Positions 35,840 to 44,800 of a stretch of DNA of 64,000 bases are shown in pieces. Each line of letters starts with the position of its first letter. Position 1 is the stretch's first letter. The stretch is from positions 62,001-126,000 of the forward strand of contig JAUCBJ010000788.1 in the NCBI GenBank assembly GCA_032718475.1, read 5' to 3'. Made by a program: the position numbers and the translations under genes. Origin of the DNA: Nemertoderma westbladi (taxonomy: Eukaryota; Xenacoelomorpha; Nemertodermatida; Nemertodermatidae). Under the pieces are notes generated by a model. It searched no databases. It had not been told where the DNA came from and saw only the letters and a program-made list of their open reading frames with translations.

Positions 35840-37096
35840 TTAATCGATATGTATTTCTTTCCTGCTATTTAAACTTAATGATTGATCATAAATATTAAAA
35901 ACGATTACATTTATGGTCTCAACCAACGGTTCGGCAAATTTTAATTTTAATTGCCCGTTAGTATATATCGATGGTTGCGGATCTCTAACATAGCCGTCGG
36001 CGGTTAGGTCCCAGGATATGAGTGGGCAATTACCTAAGTAGGTTTCATGGTCTATATTATTACCTCCATAACCGTTAATATATGTATTAATGTTTTTCAT
36101 TAATTGAGTATACTCAAAAATGTATGTTCCATCTGTAAAATTAGGCTCGTATATTACACCACCTACTGGAAGACCGTCTACAATCAGTTCCACGCGTCTA
36201 AGGTTAAAATGTTCAAATTTCAAGGGGTTACTAATTAATTCTCCCGAATATGCATTATTTGTTATAAAACCGATAATAACTAATTTGGGTTTTTTACCAT
36301 CAAATATGTTTGTTTGGGTGTAATTTGTGGTTTGAGCGGGAATAGTAAATGTTGTAACCTCCTTTTTTTGGAATTGATATTCAATATCGTAACTCTCTAA
36401 ACCTTTTAGGTGACTGCTTTCTATTACTGGATTAACCTCCATTCTAGGGATTAGGATCTTTACTTCATCTAATTCTAACCGAAGATTTGTCACAGCGTTT
36501 GCGTTTGGAGTGATTTTAAAAATAAACGAATTTGATACTTTTCTAAAATGCATTCTTAAATCATACCCGGGTTGTATTATTTTAGTTTCAGTATCAAAAT
36601 CAATTGTCAAGTAAACAAATTGCATTTGTTTACTAAAGGCATCACCAATAGGATGCGCACCAGGATTAATTTCATTTCCGTGTTCGGATAAAGGCTGATG
36701 AAAGCCACCCGCCCCCAGTAGCCCATTTTTAGATTCGTATGTTGTAAATAGTAAATTGGATAAGTACGACTTGTAGAAATAATGGTTATTGCTATTTTCA
36801 ACCTGCTTCTCATTAAGGTCTATTTTAATATCACTCCATATAGTCCCAGAAGGGTAATTCAACATATAAATATGAGAGTTTTCAAGTCGTCTATCCCACC
36901 GTACAGTACATTTTGTAATTAATAACGCATCTTGCAGTTTCGTATAGAATTCATTGGATCTTGGTACAAGGAACGTGACTTCCCTAGACTCACTTCTGAG
37001 ATTAGATACGGGGTAAATTGTTTCATAATGCATTGCTTTAAATTCAGTCTGTATTGGCTGTGTAGAAAATAAATCTAATTCCTTAATAATTGACAT
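35840..37096 (-). CDS. Major capsid protein (hexon-like, double jelly-roll), 418 aa
   Basis: The protein has the character of the F54H12.2-like family, which is the Polinton double-jelly-roll major capsid protein. It opens with ELDLFSTQPIQTEF and continues with a conserved N-terminal stretch (YPVSNLRSESREVTFLVP), a middle Gly/Asn segment (GLLGAGGFHQPLSEHG), and a C-terminal half of alternating beta-strand-like segments ending VETINVIVFNIYDQSLSL. It has no transmembrane segment, as expected for a shell protein. The frame is intact and sits 2 bases from both the pVI-like gene upstream and the protease downstream. It would assemble pseudo-hexameric capsomers. Confidence 0.9.
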   Translation of the reverse strand: MSIIKELDLFSTQPIQTEFKAMHYETIYPVSNLRSESREVTFLVPRSNEFYTKLQDALLITKCTVRWDRRLENSHIYMLNYPSGTIWSDIKIDLNEKQVENSNNHYFYKSYLSNLLFTTYESKNGLLGAGGFHQPLSEHGNEINPGAHPIGDAFSKQMQFVYLTIDFDTETKIIQPGYDLRMHFRKVSNSFIFKITPNANAVTNLRLELDEVKILIPRMEVNPVIESSHLKGLESYDIEYQFQKKEVTTFTIPAQTTNYTQTNIFDGKKPKLVIIGFITNNAYSGELISNPLKFEHFNLRRVELIVDGLPVGGVIYEPNFTDGTYIFEYTQLMKNINTYINGYGGNNIDHETYLGNCPLISWDLTADGYVRDPQPSIYTNGQLKLKFAEPLVETINVIVFNIYDQSLSLNSRKEIHID

Positions 37097-37098
37097 TA

Positions 37099-37662
37099 TT
37101 AAAAAATACTTTTTTCGCAGTGTTTCAGTTTGCCTTTTATTTTTCTATTTTTACTACGACGATGATGTATGTTCATAGACATTGGTCTAGTAGGTCGCTT
37201 TAAATCTCTATAAACTTTTTCTACAACTGATCTTGTTGATGGTTTCATTTTATTTAATGCTTTATTAATAACCGTATTAGCCTGCTGATGTAAGACCCGC
37301 TTACCTTTTGGTATTACATATTGTCTCATAAATTTTGTGGTAAATGGTAAAGCTTTTTGTAAAACTTTTTTTGCTAATGGCTTACCAAATTTTTTCAATG
37401 TAGATAAAGCGTCTGTAAATATACCTTACCCATGTTGATTTGTTCGCAACATACCTCTACGATAACGTTGAAATCGACGTTGTTTTAAGTTTGGACCAAA
37501 TGCACCAATTTGTTGTCCGTAAGGGTCAATATATGAACCACCTCGAAAAACAGGAACTTGCGTCGAGCCTCTCGTACTTCTACCACCTTTAAAAACAGCA
37601 AGATTAGAGTCTGCACCACCATATTGAGGTTTACTGTATCTTTGAAATAAATCGGAATCCAT
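37099..37662 (-). pseudogene. pVI-like basic capsid-associated protein, interrupted by an in-frame stop
   Basis: Two open pieces lie in the same frame, separated by a single TAA at 37426-37428. The upstream piece (37429-37662) is Gly/Arg-rich with VFKGGRSTRG and VFRGGSYIDPYG. The downstream piece (to 37099) begins GIFTDALSTLKKFGKPLAKK and continues as a strongly basic helix-rich stretch. Adjacent to the major capsid gene, Polintons commonly encode a small protein with this layout (Gly-rich start, then a glycine-led amphipathic helix and a basic tail), compared by others with adenovirus pVI/pX. The two pieces most likely formed one gene of about 187 residues. The alternative, two separate small genes, is less likely because the second piece has no ATG at its head (it would start TTG). 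Confidence 0.72.
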
Positions 37663-37708
37663 TTTAATTTATTTTTTTAAAGTGTAAGTTAATAGAAGTT
37701 GTACCGTA

Positions 37709-38521
37709 TTAAAAATTCAAATCTTTTCCTTCTTTGTCTGTTATTTCAATATGAATGTATGTTATCTTATATGATTTTTTTACAGGGATATAATGAATTG
37801 TATCCTTGGTAAATTCTTTATTTATTACACTACCATATTTCACGTCATCAGGTATCGCCACGCGACGAAGTAAAGCTAAACCAAAGTCATTAATATATTC
37901 ATTTTCAATTATATTAGTAGTCACATACATGTTCGATTTAGGTTCTGGAATAGAATTGGGTGGTTGAGGGCATAAAAATACCATCTGGTAAGCTTTTTCT
38001 TCATTTCCGATAACCTTTATTAAATAACCCTTTATATTATTATTTTTCGTCTTCAAAATAATTTTAAAATTTGGATTTAAATTCGCGCCGAGATTATTTT
38101 CAGTAATTCCAAAATAATAGGCTAATTGTTGGCCTATAAATAACTCTCGCACAGTTTTCCCTAAAATAAATTGCAATCTATTTTGCTGAGTATTTTCAAC
38201 TATTTGTAATTTATCTTTCAACGCCCCTGTGTTAAAATAATCTATAATGTCATTGATACTGTAGAATAAACCAGATGGAAGTGTATCCTCAAAAAATTTT
38301 TTCCCTTTTTTTAATAAAATAACATTCTCTACATTGTTATACATGGACGGCAACGTTGCTAAGTAAAATATACTTTTTATACCTACCACCCAGTTTTCGT
38401 TTGGATTTATAGGTAAGGCGCCGTGGAAATTTATCTGATAATTACTAGCGCTATTGCGGGGAAAATCAATTGGACAGGAATTACTTGGTAGTCTAACGTA
38501 GAACTCATCCATCACCGCCAC
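37709..38521 (-). CDS. Minor-capsid/penton-family-like protein, 270 aa
   Basis: Begins MAVMDEFYVRLPSNSCPIDF, then NYQINFHGALPINPNENWVVGIKSI. This matches the opening pattern of a structural protein family in Polintons (FYVxLPSN, then W-V-G-I near residue 45), and the neighbouring broken gene has the same layout (YITLLSDSS, then IGLAEIQY). The two are probably paralogues that form vertex or other minor capsid positions. The C-terminus carries SYKITYIHIEITDKEGKDLNF, equivalent to ILITLRDGQGQLINF in the neighbour, but stops soon afterwards, so its end may be slightly truncated. The start overlaps the end of the upstream gene by 17 bases. I cannot tell which paralogue is the true penton. Confidence 0.65.
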   Translation of the reverse strand: MAVMDEFYVRLPSNSCPIDFPRNSASNYQINFHGALPINPNENWVVGIKSIFYLATLPSMYNNVENVILLKKGKKFFEDTLPSGLFYSINDIIDYFNTGALKDKLQIVENTQQNRLQFILGKTVRELFIGQQLAYYFGITENNLGANLNPNFKIILKTKNNNIKGYLIKVIGNEEKAYQMVFLCPQPPNSIPEPKSNMYVTTNIIENEYINDFGLALLRRVAIPDDVKYGSVINKEFTKDTIHYIPVKKSYKITYIHIEITDKEGKDLNF

Positions 38522-40102
38522 CCCGTATTAACTTAAGTGTTATAACAGTGCGACCTCCGCTGAAGTTAATTAATTGGCCTTGGCCGTCACGTAAAGTAAT
38601 TAAGATTGTTTTTAGTTTTTTATTCAACAATGGGAAATAGCAAATGCTCTCGTATTCGTGATTAATATATTTTCGATTTAATTGTGTTAAGGGGGGGGGT
38701 ACACCATTTTGGTCCAAAATATGTCGAAATTTTTTTTATTGTCTATTTTAATGGACCATTGAATAGTCTTTCCAAATCTGAAAACCGCTATTTAATAGCT
38801 CTTTTAGTTTTCAAGTTATGTAAATTTCCATTTAGGGAGTCCTATTGAAATTACTATTACTATATATAATGAAAGGTCGATTATCTCCAAATATTTTTTT
38901 CATGAAATTGTCAACTTCAAAACCCTACTACTTCTACAATTTTTGAATAATTAGTCTGAAACTTTCTGTGGGTGTCTACATAGCCAACCTGCATAAAAGT
39001 ATCAGACAACTTTTCGAAATTTTTAGTTAATAAAATTTAATACTATTTATAAAAAACCTAAAAATTAGCATAAATTTGCAGAGCCACCTAGGGGTGCAGA
39101 ATTATTTTCACAAAATTTCACCTGATAGTTATGTTGCCCCATCTTTGATCTATCATATAAAAAAACTTTCATGTGATTAGGTTCAAAACTGTAAAAGCCT
39201 TAGGGTTTTAAGCGCAACCAAGTTTTTTTTATTGTTAACTAGTATTAACTAATATTAAATAGCGAAAAATTTTTTTTTTCTGATCTGTCATGTAGAATAG
39301 CATCTTAGGCACCTATTTGCCAAATTTTAGCCAAAACCAAACAATTTTGAAACGCTGAGAGTGATAAAACGAAGAGTTGTCCGAAAATGGTGTACCCCCC
39401 CCCCCCCCCCCTTAAAGGACAGGTTCTTAAGAGCGGAGCTAAAGCGTCACCAACAAATGAGCTCTTAATAATATCTGTATATATGAAGATTGTATCTTTA
39501 TTACGAGTAATATTCGTGGGAGCCGGAAAATCTAAAATCCCAATTTCCGAAATTTTTGGTCCACTATAATTTAAAATTAATATCGGCTGTTCTATATTGC
39601 TTAATTCATCTACTGTAGTGGTACTGTATATATCCCAATTCGGAATATCTGGATGATTCTGATCCAATAACGGTTTTAAGCCTAGAATTTGAATTAAATC
39701 ACCGCGTAGACTTAATTGTATTTTTTTCAACTTTTTAGGAAATTTAAATTTAATTCTAGAATTATTTGTATTAAAAATGAATTCGAAATCTCTATATTTC
39801 GCTTCAGAATTAAACAGTTTATTTATATCATCAATAATGACTTGAATAGAGCTATGCATACCAGGAAATAAACTATATAATTTGGCATCTTTTGCATCTA
39901 CCCCGATTGACAGCGAGATTTGAGTTTGCAGAGTAATATTACTGTATGTTGCTTGGTATTGTATCTCGGCAAGCCCAATTTTAGCGTTTGGACCAATATA
40001 TAATTCTTCGGCTAAATCAACAGTAAACTCGCTAGGGTTATTATTGGGGTAAGTGTTTAATGAGCTATCTGAAAGTAGAGTGATATATGTATCTACAGCC
40101 AT
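38505..40102 (-). pseudogene. Second minor-capsid/penton-family-like gene, split by a TTAA element
   Basis: The upstream piece (40102 to about 39416) starts MAVDTYITLLSDSSLNTYP and reaches DIIKSSFVGDALAPLLRTCPL. The C-terminal piece (38690 down to 38505) has QLNRKYINHEYESICYFPLL, ILITLRDGQGQLINFSGG and TVITLKLIRG, the typical end of this family. Between them lies a 721-bp inverted-repeat element plus one extra TTAA, 725 bases in all. The frames of the two pieces differ by exactly 725 modulo 3, so the insertion is the only lesion and was precise. The original protein would be about 290 residues. A TAATAATAATA tract precedes the ATG. It is non-functional as it stands. Confidence 0.82.
38691..39411. 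mobile_element. 721-bp TTAA-flanked inverted-repeat element (piggyBac-like MITE)
   Basis: Ends are GGGGGGGGGTACACCATTTT on the left and the complement (AAAATGGTGTACC then a run of C) on the right. It is flanked by TTAA at 38687-38690 and 39412-39415. The interior is AT-rich and has no open frame, so it is non-autonomous. TTAA duplication is the hallmark of piggyBac-type transposition, but the G-run terminus is unusual, so the superfamily is uncertain. The unequal G/C run lengths (9 versus 18) reflect slippage. Confidence 0.85.
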
Positions 40103-40362
40103 TATTATTATTATTTAAGCTCTCTCTACTTGACTCCTTTGCACATACAGTACAGTACGGTATAATGTTAAATTATAGACATCTGTGACCACGTTCATTC
40201 CCGCTTCTACAGTATATGCGAGGGATCAATATTTTACTGGCTTTATTTAAAGCGAATGAACTATAGTATAGTATAGTAATATCATTCGAGTTAATATTGA
40301 TTGATTAATTAATTACGGACATATGTGACCAAAATGAATTAATATACAGTATAAACCTAAAC
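40103..40362. other. Spacer between capsid and integrase genes
   Basis: AT-rich, non-coding, with ACAGTACAGTACGGTATA and TATAGTATAGTATAG runs; it may contain the promoter of the minus-strand capsid genes. No specific site can be assigned. Confidence 0.4.
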
Positions 40363-41431
40363 TTATTGAATATGCTGTACCCACGACTGTTTCTTGGATC
40401 CGATGAATCGGACTAAATATTCTTTTTTCCCATTGCGTACACGTTCTTTAAGTTTGCTAATATTTTTGTCAATCGGAAGATAAATATTACTATTCGGGTG
40501 GACCTTTTGGAGTTCGTATGAATAAAATGAGCCATTTATTATAGCTCCAGCGCTGGCCTTAATATCGAACATTACTGACCCAATGAATAATAAATAATTC
40601 ACGTGTCCATTGTTCTCGATAGCCTTTAGCAAAAGCAGTACAAGCGATAGATAATCGTACTGTATCTCCAACTTTAAATTTTATTTTCTTGTGATTAATC
40701 TGTCTATATTTCCCATATAATCTATTCATTAATTCAGTTTCATTAAACTTATTAACTTCAATGGGTGTCATTTGTATTGTCCTATGATATGACCTATTAT
40801 AAGCATAAATGAGCTTCGGTAAAATTTTTATCCAAACATTATTTCCCCGTTGCGTGAAAATTTTGAACATCTTTGTTTTTAATGTTCTATTGAATCTCTC
40901 GACAATAGCCGCCTTATTCACAGAGTACATTACATAATACTGTATACCAATAGTATCTAAATATTTCCTTACAGATTTATTTAGAAACTCAGAACCTTGA
41001 TCAGTTGCAATTCTGTTTGGTTTACCCTTTTGGAATATTTTTTGTAATATACTAATAATTTCAATACCTGTTTTTGTTTTCATACCATAGGCAAAAGCAA
41101 GCCGGCTAAAGGCATCAATACATGTTAATATATAATTATAATTATTATTTTGCGATTTATATTGCTGCATATCCACCAGATCTATCATATATATATCTTT
41201 TAACCCTCCCGTAAATATTTTAGATGTTGGATAATGATGTCTACGCGGTGCGTGAAGGGAGTATGTCTTTTGCCCGCTCAACCATTTCTGGGCTTGAGCT
41301 GGTTTGATGTTTGCGGCTTTTGCTAATTTTGCAATACTTGCAAAACCCGCAGGGGATGAAGGATCTAAATAAATTCTTAACAGTTTTTTGTCTAAGCTTC
41401 GGCTTAAAATCGGTTTCATCTTGCGTGGCAT
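40363..41431 (-). pseudogene. Polinton DDE integrase with chromodomain-like tail, frameshifted near the C-terminus
   Basis: Retrovirus-type integrase that inserts the element DNA. The main frame (41431-40559, 290 residues) has a helix-turn-helix-like N-terminus (KLLRIYLDPSSPAGFAS), then the catalytic core: D84 in MIDLVDM, D144 in ATDQGSEF and E178 in KAAIVERFNRTLK. An SH3-like region FKVGDTVRLS follows, then the frame stops at 40559. The expected remainder continues in the +1 frame: GSFYSYELQKV, then a chromodomain-like end (EYLVRFIGSKKQSWVQHIQ) to 40363. The break lies close to 40565. The catalytic core is intact, but the chromatin-targeting tail is lost from the main frame. A sequencing error cannot be excluded. 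Confidence 0.9.
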
Positions 41432-41482
41432 CTTATCGACAACCGCAAGTAATATGTATATTCAAATCTCTTATAAAGGGCA

Positions 41483-41653
41483 TCACAGTAAAAACAACTG
41501 AAATTTTTTTATTATTTTCTTTGAAGTTGATGTTTTAAAGGGTTTTCTTTTTGTAGTATTTACTCTAGGTATATCTTGAGGTTTTAAATCAGTAGCTAAC
41601 GGTTTACTCGATACTAAATATAATTTTCTAAATGTTACTCCTGTTTTAACCAT
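41483..41653 (-). CDS. Small basic protein, 56 aa
   Basis: Minus-strand frame from ATG at 41653 to TGA at 41483. It starts MVKTGVTFRKLYL and is very basic, with Lys-rich blocks TTKRKPFK and SKKIIKKF. It lies 2 bases after the stop of the 127-residue gene and 51 bases before the integrase, in the same direction and with the same tight packing as the capsid cluster, which supports it being real. A virion DNA-condensing (core-like) role is plausible from charge alone; I do not recognise the family. Confidence 0.5.
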   Translation of the reverse strand: MVKTGVTFRKLYLVSSKPLATDLKPQDIPRVNTTKRKPFKTSTSKKIIKKFQLFLL

Positions 41654-41655
41654 TA

Positions 41656-42039
41656 TTACCGTCCGCTGTTAATTTTTTTCGCAATAGCCGCTCCAGCGGC
41701 GGCGGCACCAGCACTCGCGGCGAGTTTCGCACCAATGCTGAGTAAGGGTATTAGAAACGGTAGTATGCCTCCAGATTGATTGCTTAACTTTTTTCTGTAA
41801 CTTGATATATTTTTTGTTTTACGGTTGAGTGATTTCAATACCTTTTTATAGCGGCGAATATTTCTAAATGAATGAGGGGTCAATTGTACGTTACCTTTTA
41901 GAACATTTAATGCAGTATTTACAATGAGCCGTATTAATTCGTTACTCGCGGTATGGTTAATAAAATAAGTTCTTTGTTGAGGGGTAGCGCTGCGTAGAAA
42001 TTCCAGTTCGTTACGATATTTCTGCACAAGTCTATTCAT
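41656..42039 (-). CDS. Small capsid-associated-type protein with hydrophobic C-terminus, 127 aa
   Basis: The N-terminal two-thirds are helical and basic (RRYKKVLKSLNRKTKNISSYRKKL). The C-terminal segment is Gly/Ala/Leu-rich (QSGGILPFLIPLLSIGAK, then an alanine-rich run) and ends KKINSGR. This layout, a basic helical body followed by GG-[IF]-LP-hydrophobic, recurs in a small protein of many Polintons beside the ATPase. It may be membrane-active or core-associated, but the role is not established. The frame is intact, with the ATPase gene 37 bases upstream. Confidence 0.7.
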   Translation of the reverse strand: MNRLVQKYRNELEFLRSATPQQRTYFINHTASNELIRLIVNTALNVLKGNVQLTPHSFRNIRRYKKVLKSLNRKTKNISSYRKKLSNQSGGILPFLIPLLSIGAKLAASAGAAAAGAAIAKKINSGR

Positions 42040-42076
42040 TGTTGCAACATTATTGAAAATTGTTACAAAATATTAA

Positions 42077-42757
42077 TTATTTATTATTATTATTATTATT
42101 ATTTTCGCTACGTTTATTGTCAATGTAATTTTTAATGTAACAATTATGATTACGAAATATATCCGATCTAAATCTTAAATGTTCAGGTGTTTCCTGTCGT
42201 AAATCAATTAAGAAATGCGAAAATGGTTCAATAGTCGCATCTTGATAGGAATCTACTAAAAATTTGGTCTGCCCTGGTAACATCTGCTTCGCGAAATTTA
42301 AAACCGATAAACTGTCTCGCGGATTTTTCATTAATACTAAAGTATGGCTATTAATTGATCTTGTGCGGTTATGCTTCCCACCGTAAAACATGTTTTGCGT
42401 TATAAAACAAATAAATATATTGGAATGATGAGCTACCTTAGTAAACAATACAGTTAAAGCTGTACTGGACTCAGTTTCTGTTAATAAATCATCTATAATT
42501 AATAAATCTCGACTATTCACTAAACTATCTATATTTTCTGGCAAACCTTTGTAAAGGTGAGTAATACCAGGAATAGTTGGGGGATTGCTCCCGTAACAAT
42601 ACAATACTCGCAAGGGGGCTTCGTTGAAACAACCATTCTTGTGTTTAATTAAATTGCCAACAAATGTTGACTTTCCAGAACCAGATGGGCCAGAAATTAT
42701 CATACTCGTTCCCATTTGAAAGTTTAAATTATATGGACCTGAATTAAAGTCAGCCAT
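42077..42757 (-). CDS. FtsK/HerA-type genome-packaging ATPase, 226 aa
   Basis: Motor that would drive DNA into the capsid. Walker A is GPSGSGKST at 23-31 and Walker B is DLLIIDDLL with D89/D90. A polar sensor lies in CFITQNMF, and HNRTRSINSHTLVLMKNPRD follows as in the family. The length is that of compact Polinton ATPases. The extreme C-terminus is an asparagine run encoded by an ATT/AAT microsatellite at 42080-42103. The start ATG is preceded by TAATAATAATAA. The frame is intact. Confidence 0.93.
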   Translation of the reverse strand: MADFNSGPYNLNFQMGTSMIISGPSGSGKSTFVGNLIKHKNGCFNEAPLRVLYCYGSNPPTIPGITHLYKGLPENIDSLVNSRDLLIIDDLLTETESSTALTVLFTKVAHHSNIFICFITQNMFYGGKHNRTRSINSHTLVLMKNPRDSLSVLNFAKQMLPGQTKFLVDSYQDATIEPFSHFLIDLRQETPEHLRFRSDIFRNHNCYIKNYIDNKRSENNNNNNNK

Positions 42758-42985
42758 TTATTATTATTATTAAGATATATCAACAATACAATATAATATA
42801 ATATAAATATCAATATCAATAAACCATCACCATTACTATGTATATAACAATAATTGATGCAACTACAATATTAGAGTACCGGTACTGTATATTTAATTAA
42901 CATATGACACAACTACAGTACGTGACGCTCGCTGCAACAAAAGGTGCATTTCCAATTATAGTATAGACTCATTTTCAATGTAATT
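42758..42985. other. AT-rich spacer
   Basis: Non-coding, with ATATAATATAAT repeats just before the ATPase start (minus strand) and an ACCGGTAC motif near 42879. It probably holds the ATPase promoter; no exact site is assigned. Confidence 0.35.
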
Positions 42986-43435
42986 TCAAGCATGGTGAGC
43001 ATCTTTATACGCGAAATAATGATAGGTAACATCGGCGGTTTGGAAATCACTTCCCGAGAATTTCGCGCTAATGATTTTTTTATGTTCGCTGCTAAAAAAA
43101 TAAGGAATATAGTAGCAACACCGTCGTACTACATTTCTATAAAAAATATTCTCCAATATTGTAAATAAATCTCCTGGATCATTACTTTCCGCAGAAATAT
43201 AAGTTATATTTCGAAGCTCTTTCCAATAATAGGGTTGGTATCTTGCCAACTTTATATTAAACTTAGATATGGGTGCACGACAAATAGGACAAATTTTAGA
43301 ACAATAATTATTCATTTCGGAATATTGTACAATACATTGTACGCAAGTTGCATGTTTATTTTCACATTTATAATAATCTCGATGTTGCAATAACTTAGAA
43401 TAGCAAACTGGACATTTTTCATTTAAAATATCCAT
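42986..43435 (-). CDS. RING-finger protein, probable E3 ubiquitin ligase, 149 aa
   Basis: The N-terminal RING has C8, C11, C24, H28, C31, C34, C49 and C52 in C3HC4 order (CPVC...CENKHATCVQC...CPIC). The rest (residues 60-149) is aromatic-rich and unrecognised. RING proteins appear as accessory genes in large DNA viruses and some Polintons, where they are thought to act on host defence or protein turnover; the target here is unknown. The frame is intact, on the minus strand, upstream of the ATPase. Confidence 0.85.
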   Translation of the reverse strand: MDILNEKCPVCYSKLLQHRDYYKCENKHATCVQCIVQYSEMNNYCSKICPICRAPISKFNIKLARYQPYYWKELRNITYISAESNDPGDLFTILENIFYRNVVRRCCYYIPYFFSSEHKKIISAKFSGSDFQTADVTYHYFAYKDAHHA

Positions 43436-43620
43436 TTTCCAAATTTTAAAGTAAATTGAAAATAATTACCTCAATACACAACAACAAACAAATCTGTTAT
43501 ACTGTATATACAATTACTACTACAATTTTCGATTATTTAAAATTTGATGTTTTTTTTCATAATTAAAAACATCAAAATTTTATAAATAATCATAAAATAT
43601 TTATAATATAGTGGGAAAAG
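43436..43620. other. Spacer with inverted repeat
   Basis: AATTTTGATGTTTTT-type sequence at 43538-43556 faces AAAAACATCAAAATTTTAT at 43565-43583, forming an AT-rich hairpin between the RING gene and its upstream neighbour. It could act in transcription termination of the minus-strand gene at 43621. Confidence 0.5.
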
Positions 43621-44064
43621 TCAAGAATCAATGATATTATCAACACATTCAACATTATCTGTTGATTCTTCAGTTTCGACAAAGGATTCTTTTGAAATCA
43701 TTACAATAAAGAAAGACATAATTTCGTAGGGGCTATGCCGATTTAGCCGTATTTCATACTTTTCACCAGCTTCGTTGTATTGTGTAATAACAATTAACCC
43801 CTCTATCATGGATAATAGTAAGATATTGATTAATTTTCCCTCATGCTCAACTTTCAGGTTGTAATCTAAGAGATGAATACTATTATCAGAAGCATCAATA
43901 TCAATTGAGCTTAAAACTTTCCTGGCTTTTTCAGAAAACTCAATTTTATATTTATCATCTCCCCGACGGTAAATTGTATAATCAATAACAATATAGGCTT
44001 CACCATCTTCTGCAAAAAATGAATGCCTTACTATTGGCATAACCATATCGGAATTAGAAGACAT
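43621..44064 (-). CDS. Hypothetical right-terminal Polinton protein, 147 aa
   Basis: Open frame MSSNSDMVMPIVRHSFF.... Two similar beta-beta-helix segments are apparent: EAYIVIDYTIYRRGDD...FSEKARKVLSSI and GLIVITQYNEAGEKYEIRLN...YEIMSFF. The tail is acidic (ESTDNVECVDNIIDS). The pattern resembles segments of the left-arm protein at 21476, so the two genes nearest the ends may share a fold, possibly PC4-like. It is the gene closest to the right terminal repeat. I do not recognise a catalytic motif, and the assignment is weak. Confidence 0.55.
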   Translation of the reverse strand: MSSNSDMVMPIVRHSFFAEDGEAYIVIDYTIYRRGDDKYKIEFSEKARKVLSSIDIDASDNSIHLLDYNLKVEHEGKLINILLLSMIEGLIVITQYNEAGEKYEIRLNRHSPYEIMSFFIVMISKESFVETEESTDNVECVDNIIDS

Positions 44065-44339
44065 TATTTAATTAATTTATTTTATTGTAAATCAAACAAA
44101 CAAAGTAAAAACTTTTAAACTAAAACCATTACAAATGATTAATTGTGATTAAAGCAAGAGATTATATATAAGATATTTTCAAAAATAATACAGGTCTTAA
44201 ACTGAGAAATAGCCTAAATTCGGTTTATTGATTGGTTGATTAGCCAGTAGGGAAATACAGTATAATTAAAAATTATTTGGTTTTGCGTAATAATAATAAT
44301 AATCACTAATGTACGTATACGCGTAGCGGGAATGTGGTT
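44065..44339. other. Right subterminal gene-free region
   Basis: AT-rich. TTATATATAAG at 44162-44172 could be the TATA box for the gene at 44064 (minus strand). A GTAATAATAATAATAATC patch (44287-44304) matches the left inner patch near 20833. Confidence 0.45.
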
Positions 44340-44794
44340 GAATTTCATGTATCATACTGGCTGGTTGGTTGGTTTGTTGGTTTGGCGACAGCAGTCGAGG
44401 AGTAGCTCTAGCTGGCGGTGGGTAAATCGTTGAGTTGGCAATCGATATAATATAATATATAATATCGGGGAGGGTATATGCGTGGTGCGTGTAGATGGCC
44501 ACGTCGTCGTTGTCGTCACCATATACAGTATACAGTGGTGGTGGTGGTGGTGGTGGTGGTGGTGGTAACGTGGCGAAAAGGGGAATAACATTAGGGTTAG
44601 TTAGTCAGTCGAGTAAGGCGGGCATCGCGAGGTTAGGCTACGCTACGATTGGTTGATGGCAACTGCCGATGGTGACATATGGCATGCACCGCAATTTAGC
44701 ACCGGAATTTGGCATTTTTAATAGCCCTCCGGATGGAATGCCCATAGCCCAAGCTAGGGAGGGCTATGGTGAGGACACTTCTTCTCCTACTACT
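44340..44794 (-). repeat. Polinton right terminal inverted repeat (455 bp)
   Basis: Reverse complement of 20273-20704. It is longer because of a (GTG)n microsatellite at 44535-44566, which has only about two units in the left arm. It ends in CT followed by AATGTA (44795-44800), the right target duplication. Confidence 0.93.
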
Positions 44795-44800
44795 AATGTA

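Larger units (their letters stand above)
20273..44794. mobile_element. Polinton/Maverick (adintovirus-like) element
   Basis: The element is 24522 bp with both ends present: it starts AGTAGTAGGAG and ends CTCCTACTACT, inside AATGTA target duplications. Without the gypsy insertion it is about 20.06 kb. Gene content is diagnostic: PolB with viral/organellar motifs, a DDE integrase with chromodomain-like tail, FtsK/HerA ATPase, adenain-type protease, F54H12.2-like major capsid protein, minor-capsid-like proteins and a RING protein. Plus-strand genes occupy the left arm and minus-strand genes the right arm. Several genes are broken, so this copy appears defective, although its ends could still be recognised by proteins supplied from elsewhere. 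Confidence 0.96.
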
